64,000 nucleotides of DNA from an uncultured Flavobacteriaceae bacterium. Lineage in GTDB: Bacteria; Bacteroidota; Bacteroidia; Flavobacteriales; Flavobacteriaceae. This document shows, piece after piece, positions 37,516 to 45,153 of the stretch (positions are counted from its first letter, which is position 1; the number at the start of each line of letters is the position of its first letter). Below the pieces are notes generated by a model that was not told the origin of the DNA, searched no databases, and was given only the letters and a program-made list of their open reading frames with translations. The translations under genes were made by a program, and so were the position numbers. The stretch is from assembly GCA_947488435.1 (NCBI GenBank), contig CANKZG010000001.1, positions 1,232,308 to 1,296,307 on the forward strand, given 5' to 3'.

Positions 37516-37926
37516 TTTGGTGGCAACAAAATCTTCACAAAAGTGTTTAATTTCATTTCTTGCTTTCAAAAATGCATCGTGCTTTTCTGTAGCGGTTCCC
37601 TGAACCTTGGAGGGATCAAAAAAGTTACGATGAATCCGTTCCGCACTTTTTGAAGGGATATATGGGCAATTTTCCTTGGCATGATCGCAAACAGTGATAA
37701 TATAATCAAAATTTACATCCAGATATTCATCTATATGGTTAGAAGTGTGATGTGTAATGTCAATAGCATCTTCTTGCATAATAGCTACTGCACCGGGGTT
37801 TAAACCATGTGTTTCTATCCCAGCACTATATATTGTTGCTTTGTCATCTTGTAAGGTGTTAAGATAGCCATGAGCCATTTGACTTCTACAGGAATTTCCG
37901 GTACATAATACCAATACATTTTTCAT
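37510..37926 (-). CDS. arsC: Thioredoxin-coupled arsenate reductase (low-Mr phosphatase fold)
   Basis: Reduces arsenate to arsenite using a cascade of cysteines. 138 residues with the phosphatase P-loop CTGNSCR starting at Cys8, and the redox pair Cys80 and Cys87 (VCDHAKENCPYIP), matching the spacing of the Staphylococcus pI258-type ArsC. Last gene of the minus-strand ars group (arsR, DUF6428, GNAT, arsC). The GNAT gene is 27 bp upstream. Confidence 0.9.
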   Translation of the reverse strand: MKNVLVLCTGNSCRSQMAHGYLNTLQDDKATIYSAGIETHGLNPGAVAIMQEDAIDITHHTSNHIDEYLDVNFDYIITVCDHAKENCPYIPSKSAERIHRNFFDPSKVQGTATEKHDAFLKARNEIKHFCEDFVATKL

Positions 37927-37953
37927 TTTTTATATGTTGATTTAAGTTGTAAT

Positions 37954-38445
37954 TTAATTAAGTCCTACAATTTTACTTCTTCTTTCATACACTAAATTGT
38001 CCTTCCAAACTCCGTTATATTTAGCAATACGTTCTCTTTTTCCAAGATATCGAAACCCTAGTTTTTCGTGTAGTGCAATGCTGGCAGTGTTCTCGGGAAA
38101 AATTCCAGATTGCAGGGTCCAAAAGCCTGCAGATTCACTTTCTTTAATTAGTTGCTTTACTAATAATTGTCCTATGCCCTGTCCGCTCTTATTCGGATCT
38201 ACATAAACACTTAGCTCGGCAACTCCGCCATAAACGCAGCGTCCGGAAACCGGAGATAAGCTAGCCCAACCCCATACTTTCCCATCGCTTTCGGCAACAA
38301 GACGACACTGCTTTAAATGATTTTTGTTCCAAGCTTCGTAACTAGGACTTGCCGTTTCAAAGGTAGCCATACCAGTGGCTATACCTTTGGCATAGATGGC
38401 CGAAACCGTTTCCCAATCTGTACGACGCATGTTACGTATTAGCAT
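37954..38445 (-). CDS. GNAT N-acetyltransferase of the ars cluster (ArsN/phosphinothricin-acetyltransferase-like)
   Basis: A 163-residue acetyltransferase. IRNMRRTDWETVSAIYAKGIATGMATFETASPSYEAW is the typical start of the phosphinothricin/methionine-sulfoximine acetyltransferase group; the acetyl-CoA loop is ELSVYVDPNKSGQGIGQLLVKQL. Members of this group found in ars operons (ArsN) acetylate organoarsenicals such as arsinothricin. Location between DUF6428 and arsC makes that role plausible here, but the substrate is not proven by sequence. Confidence 0.85.
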   Translation of the reverse strand: MLIRNMRRTDWETVSAIYAKGIATGMATFETASPSYEAWNKNHLKQCRLVAESDGKVWGWASLSPVSGRCVYGGVAELSVYVDPNKSGQGIGQLLVKQLIKESESAGFWTLQSGIFPENTASIALHEKLGFRYLGKRERIAKYNGVWKDNLVYERRSKIVGLN

Positions 38446-38455
38446 GTCATATCAT

Positions 38456-38941
38456 TTAACAGCAACCACTACCTGGAGCGCAGCTTGACGCTTCTGCAGG
38501 TGCTACTTCCGGAACACCACAAGCATCTTTTGCTTTGCAGTCGGTTTTTGCAATTTGTAAATTTAAAATAAGTTGATCCTCAAATACCTGATAGTTTCCA
38601 ACAAAGAGTTGTGCGGTATGAAAGTTAGCGTTGCTGTATTCAAACTTCACTTCAGCGTCTTTCACCATAGGTTTTATTCGATCAACTTTGTTTAAAATGC
38701 CCAAGGCTTTATACGAAGACATGAATTCTGTTTTATCCTTCTCACTTGGACTTTCCCATAATTGAATAATAGTTTCTTTCCAAAAGTCAGTGCCTGCCCC
38801 ACAATCTACGGAATCGATGCTTATATTCTTTATCTCGGTAATATGGTAGTTCGCCCCAACGAATTTATGAGGAGCATAACTAAAGCGTAAACTTTTGTTT
38901 TGATGTTCCTTTAGGAGGCTTAAAAATTCTTGAGTTTTCAT
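38456..38941 (-). CDS. DUF6428 family protein with cysteine-rich tail
   Basis: 161 residues from the ATG at 38941 (MKTQEFLSLLKEHQNK); the open frame continues to 39022, but that part overlaps arsR and is not family-like. Soluble alpha/beta protein. The C terminus carries clustered cysteines (DCKAKDACGV ... SSCAPGSGCC), a possible thiol site for arsenite or another soft metal. DUF6428 genes are regularly found next to arsR in Flavobacteriia. No enzymatic motif seen; function unknown. Confidence 0.8.
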   Translation of the reverse strand: MKTQEFLSLLKEHQNKSLRFSYAPHKFVGANYHITEIKNISIDSVDCGAGTDFWKETIIQLWESPSEKDKTEFMSSYKALGILNKVDRIKPMVKDAEVKFEYSNANFHTAQLFVGNYQVFEDQLILNLQIAKTDCKAKDACGVPEVAPAEASSCAPGSGCC

Positions 38942-38958
38942 AAATAGATGTTTAAAGG

Positions 38959-39282
38959 TTAGCAACAGTTCACCTGTGTATTTGCAAAGAAAGTATGAAA
39001 CTGCTTTTGAATAGCTTGCCACCGATTAGGGTCGATGCAATAACAAACTTTTTTCCCGCTAATTTCTCCGCGGATGAGTCCAATGTTTTTTAATTCTTTA
39101 AGGTGTTGCGAAATAGTAGGTTGGGCCAATCCAATTTCAGCAACAATATCATTACAAATACAAGCATCTTGACTACTAATATATTCCAGAATAGCAATGC
39201 GTGCTGGATGCGCAAGTACTTTAAATACGGTAGCCAATTGGTTTTGCTTGGCAGTAAATATTTCGGATTTAGTAATACCCAT
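38959..39282 (-). CDS. arsR: ArsR-family metalloregulator
   Basis: A 107-residue winged-helix repressor. VLAHPARIAILEYISSQDACICNDIVAEIGLAQPTISQHLKELKNIGLIRGEISGKKVCYCID is the ArsR/SmtB core; the CxC pair in DACICND sits where ArsR-type sensors bind As(III), with more Cys in VCYC and a terminal NCC. It probably represses its own operon by binding the palindrome 12-23 bp upstream of its start codon. First gene of the cluster. Confidence 0.92.
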   Translation of the reverse strand: MGITKSEIFTAKQNQLATVFKVLAHPARIAILEYISSQDACICNDIVAEIGLAQPTISQHLKELKNIGLIRGEISGKKVCYCIDPNRWQAIQKQFHTFFANTQVNCC

Positions 39283-39293
39283 ATTATATTTAT

Positions 39294-39305
39294 ATATTGC
39301 AATAT
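39294..39305. promoter_or_regulatory. Probable ArsR operator overlapping the arsR promoter
   Basis: Perfect 12-bp palindrome ATATTGCAATAT directly upstream of arsR. On the minus strand it overlaps TAATATTG (39300-39307), a near match to the -7 box TAnnTTTG, so binding here would block transcription of the ars genes. Confidence 0.6.
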
Positions 39306-39320
39306 TACGATAATAAAATT

Positions 39321-39355
39321 AATAAAAAAAGTCAGACTGAAAAAAATCTGACTTT
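39321..39355 (-). promoter_or_regulatory. AT-rich arsR upstream hairpin (AAAGTCAGA/TCTGACTTT), terminator of the TM2 gene region if read on plus strand
   Basis: Inverted repeat AAAGTCAGA (39328-39336) and TCTGACTTT (39347-39355) with a 10-nt loop. On the minus strand it is followed by a run of T, the form of a terminator, but the TM2 gene starts at 39737 and ends at 39363, so the hairpin lies just past its stop codon and probably terminates TM2 transcription before the ars operon. Confidence 0.65.
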
Positions 39356-39362
39356 CTAAATT

Positions 39363-39737
39363 TTAGAACCAAGGCTTTTTACCTGCTTGATACGTATTAT
39401 AGAACTCCTCGTCGGATTTAGTTAAATAAATAATTCCTTCAATAAGTCCAATAATTCCAGTTGCAGCTAAGATAAAACTACCCACGACAAAACAAACCGT
39501 AATATAGCCTATTATAGAAGCTCCCAATAATATGAATCCTTCTTTCTGATATCCTAAGATAAACTTATGCACCCCAAGAGAACCCAAAATAATTGCTAAT
39601 ATGCCGACTAAAACCTTTTTGTTATCTCCACTATTGAATGCTTCTTTAGCGCTATCCGCAAACTCCTGAGCTGTTTCTTTGGCGTCTTCTGCAAATTCCT
39701 TTGCTTTATCTCCTAAATCCTGGTTTTCTTCTGACAT
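39363..39737 (-). CDS. TM2-domain membrane protein
   Basis: 124 residues. The first ~40 are a charged helix with Ala/Lys/Glu repeats (DKAKEFAEDAKETAQEFADSAKEAF). Two transmembrane segments follow in a TM2 domain: KKVLVGILAIILGSLGVHKFILGYQKEGFILLGASIIGYI, then a second hydrophobic stretch. The motif LGVHKFILGY is diagnostic. Function unknown; often stress-related or linked to other membrane proteins. Single gene with a terminator hairpin just past its stop codon. Confidence 0.88.
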   Translation of the reverse strand: MSEENQDLGDKAKEFAEDAKETAQEFADSAKEAFNSGDNKKVLVGILAIILGSLGVHKFILGYQKEGFILLGASIIGYITVCFVVGSFILAATGIIGLIEGIIYLTKSDEEFYNTYQAGKKPWF

Positions 39738-39792
39738 GATGTTATAATTTTTAGTTGGTTATAGAACTCTAAAAATAACAATTATTTTTGGA

Positions 39793-40179
39793 TCATAGAA
39801 ATGCTTTGTCTATAGGTTCCCAAAGTTCCAGTTTATTGCCTTCTGGATCTAAAATCCATCCAAATTTTCCATAGTCATATTCTTCAATCTCCCCTATAAC
39901 AGTTACACCTTCTTTCTTAAGCACTTCCAATAATTCTATTAAGTTTTCAACCCTGAAGTTCATCATAAACTGTTTTTCACTGGGTTTAAAATACTGCGTA
40001 TCTTGTTTAAAAGGGCTCCACTGGGTAGAACAATCATTACCGTCCTTGTCTTTCCACCAAAAAGTCCAGCCATATTGATCTGTGGGAATGCCCAATCGTT
40101 CTTTATACCAAGTTTTTAAATGGTCGGGATCTTCACTTTTAAAAAAGAAACCACCTAGTCCTGTTACTCTATTTTTCAT
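39793..40179 (-). CDS. VOC-superfamily (glyoxalase/bleomycin resistance-like) protein
   Basis: 128 residues with the paired beta-alpha-beta-beta-beta modules of the vicinal-oxygen-chelate fold: GGFFFKSEDPDHLKTWYKERLGIPTD in the first half and EYDYGKFGWILDPEGNKLELWEP, with the family's DPEGN.IELWEP ending, in the second. Substrate unknown. It sits 30 bp downstream of the DUF1801 gene. Confidence 0.88.
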   Translation of the reverse strand: MKNRVTGLGGFFFKSEDPDHLKTWYKERLGIPTDQYGWTFWWKDKDGNDCSTQWSPFKQDTQYFKPSEKQFMMNFRVENLIELLEVLKKEGVTVIGEIEEYDYGKFGWILDPEGNKLELWEPIDKAFL

Positions 40180-40209
40180 TGTTTAATTTTTAATGTTCAA
40201 GGTTGCGAA

Positions 40210-40665
40210 TTAGCGATCTATAGCGTTCTCATATATTTCAATCCACTGATCAGGAGTCATTTTTGTACACAACGCTCCAATAAGTTCGTAAGGAATGGTT
40301 TTCATATTCTTGAAACGAATGCAACTTTTTCCCATATCCAATTTGGTTTTTACATATTTTGGGTATTCCGCTACAAACCAATCAAACAGTTCTTTTTGCG
40401 CATAGATGCCCGAATGGTAGAGTGCTATAAAATTCTTTTGCGATGCTAAGTTTATAAAAGGAAGTGGAAGTTTTGTATTACAATGATATCCTTTGGGATA
40501 TAGGCTATGCGGAACAACATAACCCAACATTCCATAGCTCATCTGTTCTTGAAAACCTTTTGGAATGTTCTCGAGAATGATTTCACGGAGTTTTGAAATG
40601 ACTTGTTTTCGATCTTCAGGAAGCGCTGCGATATAGGCTTCTGGTGTTTTGGCATCTGAGGTCAT
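40210..40665 (-). CDS. DUF1801 (YdhG-like) protein
   Basis: 151 residues: YIAALPEDRKQVISKLREIILENIPKGFQEQMSYGMLGYVVPHSLYPKGYHC, then LASQKNFIALYHSGIY and MGKSCIRFKNMKTIPYELIGALCTKMTPDQWIEIYE. This is the DUF1801 fold, often annotated as an iron-chaperone-like (frataxin-like fold) protein. No function can be assigned. 11 bp after the DUF4199 gene. Confidence 0.85.
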   Translation of the reverse strand: MTSDAKTPEAYIAALPEDRKQVISKLREIILENIPKGFQEQMSYGMLGYVVPHSLYPKGYHCNTKLPLPFINLASQKNFIALYHSGIYAQKELFDWFVAEYPKYVKTKLDMGKSCIRFKNMKTIPYELIGALCTKMTPDQWIEIYENAIDR

Positions 40666-40676
40666 AGGAATATTAT

Positions 40677-41126
40677 TTATTTTTTTCGTTGTAAGATTAA
40701 TGCTGAAATTATGGATATAATTAATCCAATAGTAATAACAGTTACAAACATAAATGCAGATAATTCAAAACTGCTCCATGCTTCTAAACTTGGGTCGTCC
40801 GAGGCAGCTATAAAATCTGCCATAAAATCTGGGTTTATTACGGCTGTATATAGGTAATCTACTCCTGCAAAACCCAAACCAGCGAATACCGAAATTATCA
40901 TACCAATAGCAATGCCTTTTCCAAAAGAAACACTGCCATTATTCTCTACATCTCGATAATGCTTAATACCAAAGAAGACAAATAATAGAGCAGCAACAAT
41001 AGCCGTATAGCCTAATATTTCTTGAAGGTTATACGTTAGGTCCTTTACTAAAACTAGAGAGGCCAAGAATAAAATGGCACCTAATGCTAGTGCATACAAT
41101 CCAAATCTAATGCTTGTTTTTTTCAT
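40677..41126 (-). CDS. DUF4199 family inner membrane protein
   Basis: 149 residues with four predicted transmembrane helices (near 6-28, 35-55, 70-95, 122-146). The pattern of a short first pair, then FGIKHYRDVENNGSVSFGKGIAIGMIIS, is typical of DUF4199, a Bacteroidota family of unknown function. It lies 100 bp downstream of the membrane-tethered LuxR-type regulator gene, a common association in Flavobacteriia as I recall it. Confidence 0.82.
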   Translation of the reverse strand: MKKTSIRFGLYALALGAILFLASLVLVKDLTYNLQEILGYTAIVAALLFVFFGIKHYRDVENNGSVSFGKGIAIGMIISVFAGLGFAGVDYLYTAVINPDFMADFIAASDDPSLEAWSSFELSAFMFVTVITIGLIISIISALILQRKK

Positions 41127-41227
41127 ATACTGTTATTTTAAAAAGTTCTAAGCAAATGTAGTTTTGGGTGCGAAAATGGGACTCATACTAAAGTACCAAA
41201 TTGTGATAACTTTAGTTAAAATGGGCG

Positions 41228-41644
41228 TTAATAGGTGATAATTCTCAAATTTTTAGCTTTCTGGATCGCCTGAGTTCTTCGCTTTACATCAAGTTTCACT
41301 AAAAGTTGTGAAACATGGGTCTTGATTGTACTTTCAGATACATACAAGGTATCGGCAATTTCCTTATTAGACATTCCGTTTGCTATTTGAACTAATACCT
41401 CATACTCCCGCTTACTAATGCCTAGTTGTGTTATTTTTTTTTGATCTATAGCACCTTGGGGAATTGCTTTTTTGCTGAGGCTTTTTTTATTGAGATAAAT
41501 ACCAATAAAAAAAAAGGTAAGTGCTATACCAGCAATAATAAGTTCTATGGGAGCATTTCCCATAAAGTAAGAATACCTGCTTAGCTGGAAAAGTACTAGT
41601 AAAGCAAATATTAAAGCGGTAAAAGCTAGGATTGTTTTTTTCAC
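41228..41644 (-). CDS. Membrane-tethered LuxR-type transcriptional regulator
   Basis: 138 residues. Two hydrophobic helices (about 4-21 and 33-51) are followed by a LuxR/GerE helix-turn-helix (about 75-135): GISKREYEVLVQIANGMSNKEIADTLYVSESTIKTHVSQLLVKLDVKRRTQAI. No receiver domain and no sensor domain is visible, so the signal must come through the membrane part or a partner such as the DUF4199 protein downstream. It starts 9 bp after the dehydrogenase gene. Confidence 0.85.
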   Translation of the reverse strand: MKKTILAFTALIFALLVLFQLSRYSYFMGNAPIELIIAGIALTFFFIGIYLNKKSLSKKAIPQGAIDQKKITQLGISKREYEVLVQIANGMSNKEIADTLYVSESTIKTHVSQLLVKLDVKRRTQAIQKAKNLRIITY

Positions 41645-41653
41645 AAGCCAAAA

Positions 41654-42592
41654 TTAACAAAATCTAGCTTTGATTTTATCAACAATGGTTTGTGCCAATT
41701 TTTCTTTGCTTTCAATTGTCCATCCCGCTACATGCGGTGTAAGTAAAACATTAGGAGCCTTAATTAAATATTGAAAAGCATCGGGCAACTGCCCTGAAGA
41801 AAAGAGGGATTCAAAAGATGATTTTTCATATTCCAAAACATCTAAGCCGGCACCCAATACTTTATTTGCTTTCAGAGCGGCTACTAAATCTGAAGTTACT
41901 ACACTTTTTCCACGCGCTGTATTAAGAAACCAAAAGGACTTGCTAAAGGCATTAATAAAGGTAGCATTTATCATTTTTTTGGTTACTGAAGTTTCTGGAG
42001 TATGTAAACTAAGGACGTCTGTTTTTTCCTGCAGTTCTAACAAGCTTACCTGTTTTGCATTGCCATCTCCAACTGCGGTTTTAATATCATAACACAGTAC
42101 TTCAACATCGAAGCCTCTTAATTTCTTGGCAAAAGCTTTTCCCATATTTCCATAACCAATAATACCTACGATTTTCCCATCCAATTCCAAACCTCTGTTG
42201 CCTTCTCGATCCCAAATACCCTGACTAACTTCTAGATCGGCCTTGTTTAATTTATTGAAAAGAGACAAAAGCATACCCAACGCATGTTCTCCAACGGCAT
42301 TGCGATTTCCTTCGGGTGCCGAAGCCAAAAAAATACCTTTTTTAGCTGCATAATCAGTATCAATATTTTCTAAACCAGCCCCCACACGACCAATAAATTT
42401 AAGTCGAGTGGCTTTGTCTAAGAAAGCTTTATCAATAGCAAATCTACTTCGCAAAACAATACCGTCATATGTACTAATCTTATCTTCAATTTGAGTCTTG
42501 CTGCTGGTATAATCTTCATCATTCTGAAAGCCTAAAGCTTGCAATTTTTCCAGTAATAGGGGGTGATTGGTATCAAGATGAAGTATTTTCAT
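41654..42592 (-). CDS. D-2-hydroxyacid dehydrogenase (phosphoglycerate dehydrogenase-like)
   Basis: About 312 residues from the ATG at 42592, which overlaps the upstream esterase stop as ATGA; an in-frame GTG upstream would add eight residues. NAD-dependent oxidoreductase: nucleotide-binding GIIGYGNMGKAFAKKL, catalytic Arg in NTARGKSVV, and catalytic His in LLTPHVAGWTIES. KFIGRVGAGLENIDTDYAAKKGI fits the SerA branch, but it lacks the C-terminal ACT regulatory domain, so the substrate is uncertain. Confidence 0.9.
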   Translation of the reverse strand: MKILHLDTNHPLLLEKLQALGFQNDEDYTSSKTQIEDKISTYDGIVLRSRFAIDKAFLDKATRLKFIGRVGAGLENIDTDYAAKKGIFLASAPEGNRNAVGEHALGMLLSLFNKLNKADLEVSQGIWDREGNRGLELDGKIVGIIGYGNMGKAFAKKLRGFDVEVLCYDIKTAVGDGNAKQVSLLELQEKTDVLSLHTPETSVTKKMINATFINAFSKSFWFLNTARGKSVVTSDLVAALKANKVLGAGLDVLEYEKSSFESLFSSGQLPDAFQYLIKAPNVLLTPHVAGWTIESKEKLAQTIVDKIKARFC

Positions 42593-43311
42593 TGGTTCCA
42601 AGTTGTTTTTAACCATGGAATGGTTTTTTGAAGTTCTGAAGCATAATCACAACCTTGGTAATGCGATAAATTCTCATTAATTATTAGTGTGATATTACTT
42701 CCTTTGGCTTTAGATGAATTTACCCATTTACGTAGTTTTTCTGCAGGGAAGAGATTATCCTTTCTTCCCTGAATGGCATATATTGGAACATTAAGTTTGT
42801 CTTCTTGTTTATGAATACTTGCCATGGGAATAACGGCTGAAAACAATTCGGGATGATTTTTTGCAAAAAACCAACTTCCTAATCCACCTCTACTATATCC
42901 TGTAAGTACTACCCGATTGGGATCTACATTCCAGTAACGTATGGCATCGGCAATGAGCGTTTGTACTTTTTTACTATTATTGGGAGAACTCCAGGATTGA
43001 CTGTCTCCTTCTGGAGAAATTACAATAGCATCCAATCCTTTTAGTCCAGGAATTATCAGACAATCATGAAAAGGCTCATAGGTTCCCGGTCCACCGGCCC
43101 AATGCAGCGCAATAACCAAGGGAACTTTGGACGCATAGATCTCTTTGTTGGGCGTATACGCGCGAAATGTCCATTTCATTCCAGTTTCTGAGAGAATTGT
43201 ATAATTCTTAGAGCCAGATAGCAATGTAATATCCTTAAAAGATTGCGCTTTTACAAAAAAACTACATATAACCAGGCATAAAAAAAGACCACTGGTGCTT
43301 TTGATTCTCAT
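42589..43311 (-). CDS. Exported alpha/beta-hydrolase (esterase/peptidase-like)
   Basis: 240 residues with a signal peptide ending near VKAQ (residue 23). Nucleophile elbow GYSRGG is preceded by VDPNRVVLTG; the N-terminal oxyanion region is PLVIALHWAGG; the Asp/His of the triad may be GRKDN and LSHYQG. It resembles secreted feruloyl-esterase/phospholipase-carboxylesterase proteins. Located between a cupin gene (4-bp overlap) and the dehydrogenase (4-bp overlap), so it is in a tight operon. Substrate unknown. Confidence 0.85.
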   Translation of the reverse strand: MRIKSTSGLFLCLVICSFFVKAQSFKDITLLSGSKNYTILSETGMKWTFRAYTPNKEIYASKVPLVIALHWAGGPGTYEPFHDCLIIPGLKGLDAIVISPEGDSQSWSSPNNSKKVQTLIADAIRYWNVDPNRVVLTGYSRGGLGSWFFAKNHPELFSAVIPMASIHKQEDKLNVPIYAIQGRKDNLFPAEKLRKWVNSSKAKGSNITLIINENLSHYQGCDYASELQKTIPWLKTTWNQ

Positions 43312-43673
43312 ATTTTAGGATATTCACGCTGCGTGCGTTCATGGGCTACATCTCCGGTATGTGCGGTTGTTAGTTTTTCGAAGAGCATGAGATGTACTTC
43401 TTCACCATCTTTAGTGCTCGGGTTATGTTCTACCCCCTTAGGTACCACAATAATTTCTCCTTCCTTAACAACCTCTGTGCGATCACGAAATTGCATATAT
43501 AAGGTGCCTTTGACTACTTGGAAAAGTTCATCTTCATGTTCGTGCGCATGCCACACAAATTCCCCTTTGATTTTTGCAAGAATTACCTGCATATCATCTA
43601 CAACTGCAATTTGATGGGGGTGCCATTGTTTGTCAAATGCCGCATGTTTTTCTTTAATATTTATGGCTTTCAT
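43308..43673 (-). CDS. Cupin-domain protein
   Basis: 121 residues, a single cupin barrel. Metal-binding motif 1 is WHAHEHEDELFQVVKGTLYMQF (three His and a Glu) and motif 2 is PKGVEHNPSTKDGEEVHLMLFE. Typical of small cupins annotated as mannose-6-phosphate isomerase-like; enzymatic activity unproven. First gene of a cupin-esterase-dehydrogenase-LuxR run. Confidence 0.9.
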   Translation of the reverse strand: MKAINIKEKHAAFDKQWHPHQIAVVDDMQVILAKIKGEFVWHAHEHEDELFQVVKGTLYMQFRDRTEVVKEGEIIVVPKGVEHNPSTKDGEEVHLMLFEKLTTAHTGDVAHERTQREYPKI

Positions 43674-43735
43674 CTATTTAATTAAGTTTTTTCTAATTTA
43701 TGTATTATTTAATTACGTAAAAAATAGAAACTGCT

Positions 43736-45151
43736 TTAAAATTGAAAATAAATAAACTGTTCACCATTACCTTGAGAAATTGCTATTAAAAAAAACATAG
43801 CAGCCCAAACTATGCCGAGCAGCCAAGAGGGTATTCGCTTGCTCACTTCCCTCACGCTGGTATTTCGCATTAACCAATGACACAGAAATAATAGGCAGGT
43901 AAGGATACCAACTTTGAGTATGGAAAAGGTGTCTAATACCTTTGTGCCATCTCCATTTAAGAACAACATGGATAATATCATGTTTTTAGCCGTGACGAAC
44001 TCTCTTGCCCTAAAAAACACCCAGGTAAAATTAATTAAGGTATAGGTTAAAAAAGCAAACAAAATGCCGTTCCATGCGTTGATTTTAATAGGAATTCTAC
44101 TTCTAAGTATGCGTTCTGCTATAAGATAAGTGCCATGTAATGCTCCCCAGATCACAAAGGTCCATGCCGCTCCATGCCATAATCCACCCAATAGCATAGT
44201 AAGTGCCAGTGCAACATACATTCGGGTAATCCCATGCCGGTTACCACCTAATGGAATATAGAGATAGTCCTTTAACCAGCTGGAAAGGGAAATATGCCAG
44301 CGTTTCCAAAGATCAGAAAATCCAATGGAGGCATAGGGATATTTAAAGTTATCTGGTAAAATGATTCCAAGCATCAAGGCGATACCAATAGCACATGTTG
44401 AGTAACCCGCAAAATCAAAAAATATTTGTCCGGAAAAAGCTAAAGTACCTGTCCAAGCGTCCCAAAAATTTAGAACTTCTTTAGCACCAAAGACAGTATC
44501 TGAAGTATGAGAAAGAAGTGTATCTGCTAAAACCACTTTTTGGAAGAGCCCTAGCGTTAGTAAAAACAAACCCCATATAAATTGTTGCATTGTTGCTTTT
44601 TTTTCTTCGTAAAACTGCGTGATGAGATCTTTTGCGCGTACTATAGGTCCAGCAACTAATTGAGGGAAGAAAGTAACATATAAGGCGAAATCTAAAAATG
44701 TTTGGGCTGGTTCTATCTTGCGCTTATAGATGTCAATGGTATAAGACATGGTCTGAAAGGTATAAAACGAAATACCCATAGGGAGAATAATATCCATGGG
44801 TTTTGCCTGAAAGTCCCATCCAACACTATTTGCAAGTACTACGAAATTCTCTAAAAGAAAGTCGCCATATTTAAAGAAGGCGAGAAAGCCCAGATTAACA
44901 AACATACTAAGTAGTAACCAAAATTTTCGTATCCCAGGGCGTTCTTCTTTGGCTAATTTGTTGCCGGCGGTCCAGTCGACCATTGTTGAAATCCAAAGCA
45001 ATGCAATAAGTGGAGGATTCCATAAACCATAAAAAACATAACTAGCCAACAAAAGCATTATTTTTTTTCCACTCCAGTTGAGCAAAGGAGAATAGTATAC
45101 GGCAAGTATTACAACCAAAAAGACAACGAAACCTAATGAATTAAAGAGCAT
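43736..45151 (-). CDS. MBOAT-family O-acyltransferase (AlgI/DltB-like)
   Basis: 471-residue inner membrane protein with about ten hydrophobic segments. Conserved MBOAT elements: [84 protein letters not shown]-like region (here [22 protein letters not shown]), and the active-site His in [21 protein letters not shown]. It passes an acyl group, usually acetyl, across the membrane. The partner encoded 2 bp upstream is an SGNH-like protein that likely completes transfer to a polysaccharide. Confidence 0.93.
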   Translation of the reverse strand: [471 protein letters not shown]

Positions 45152-45153
45152 AA

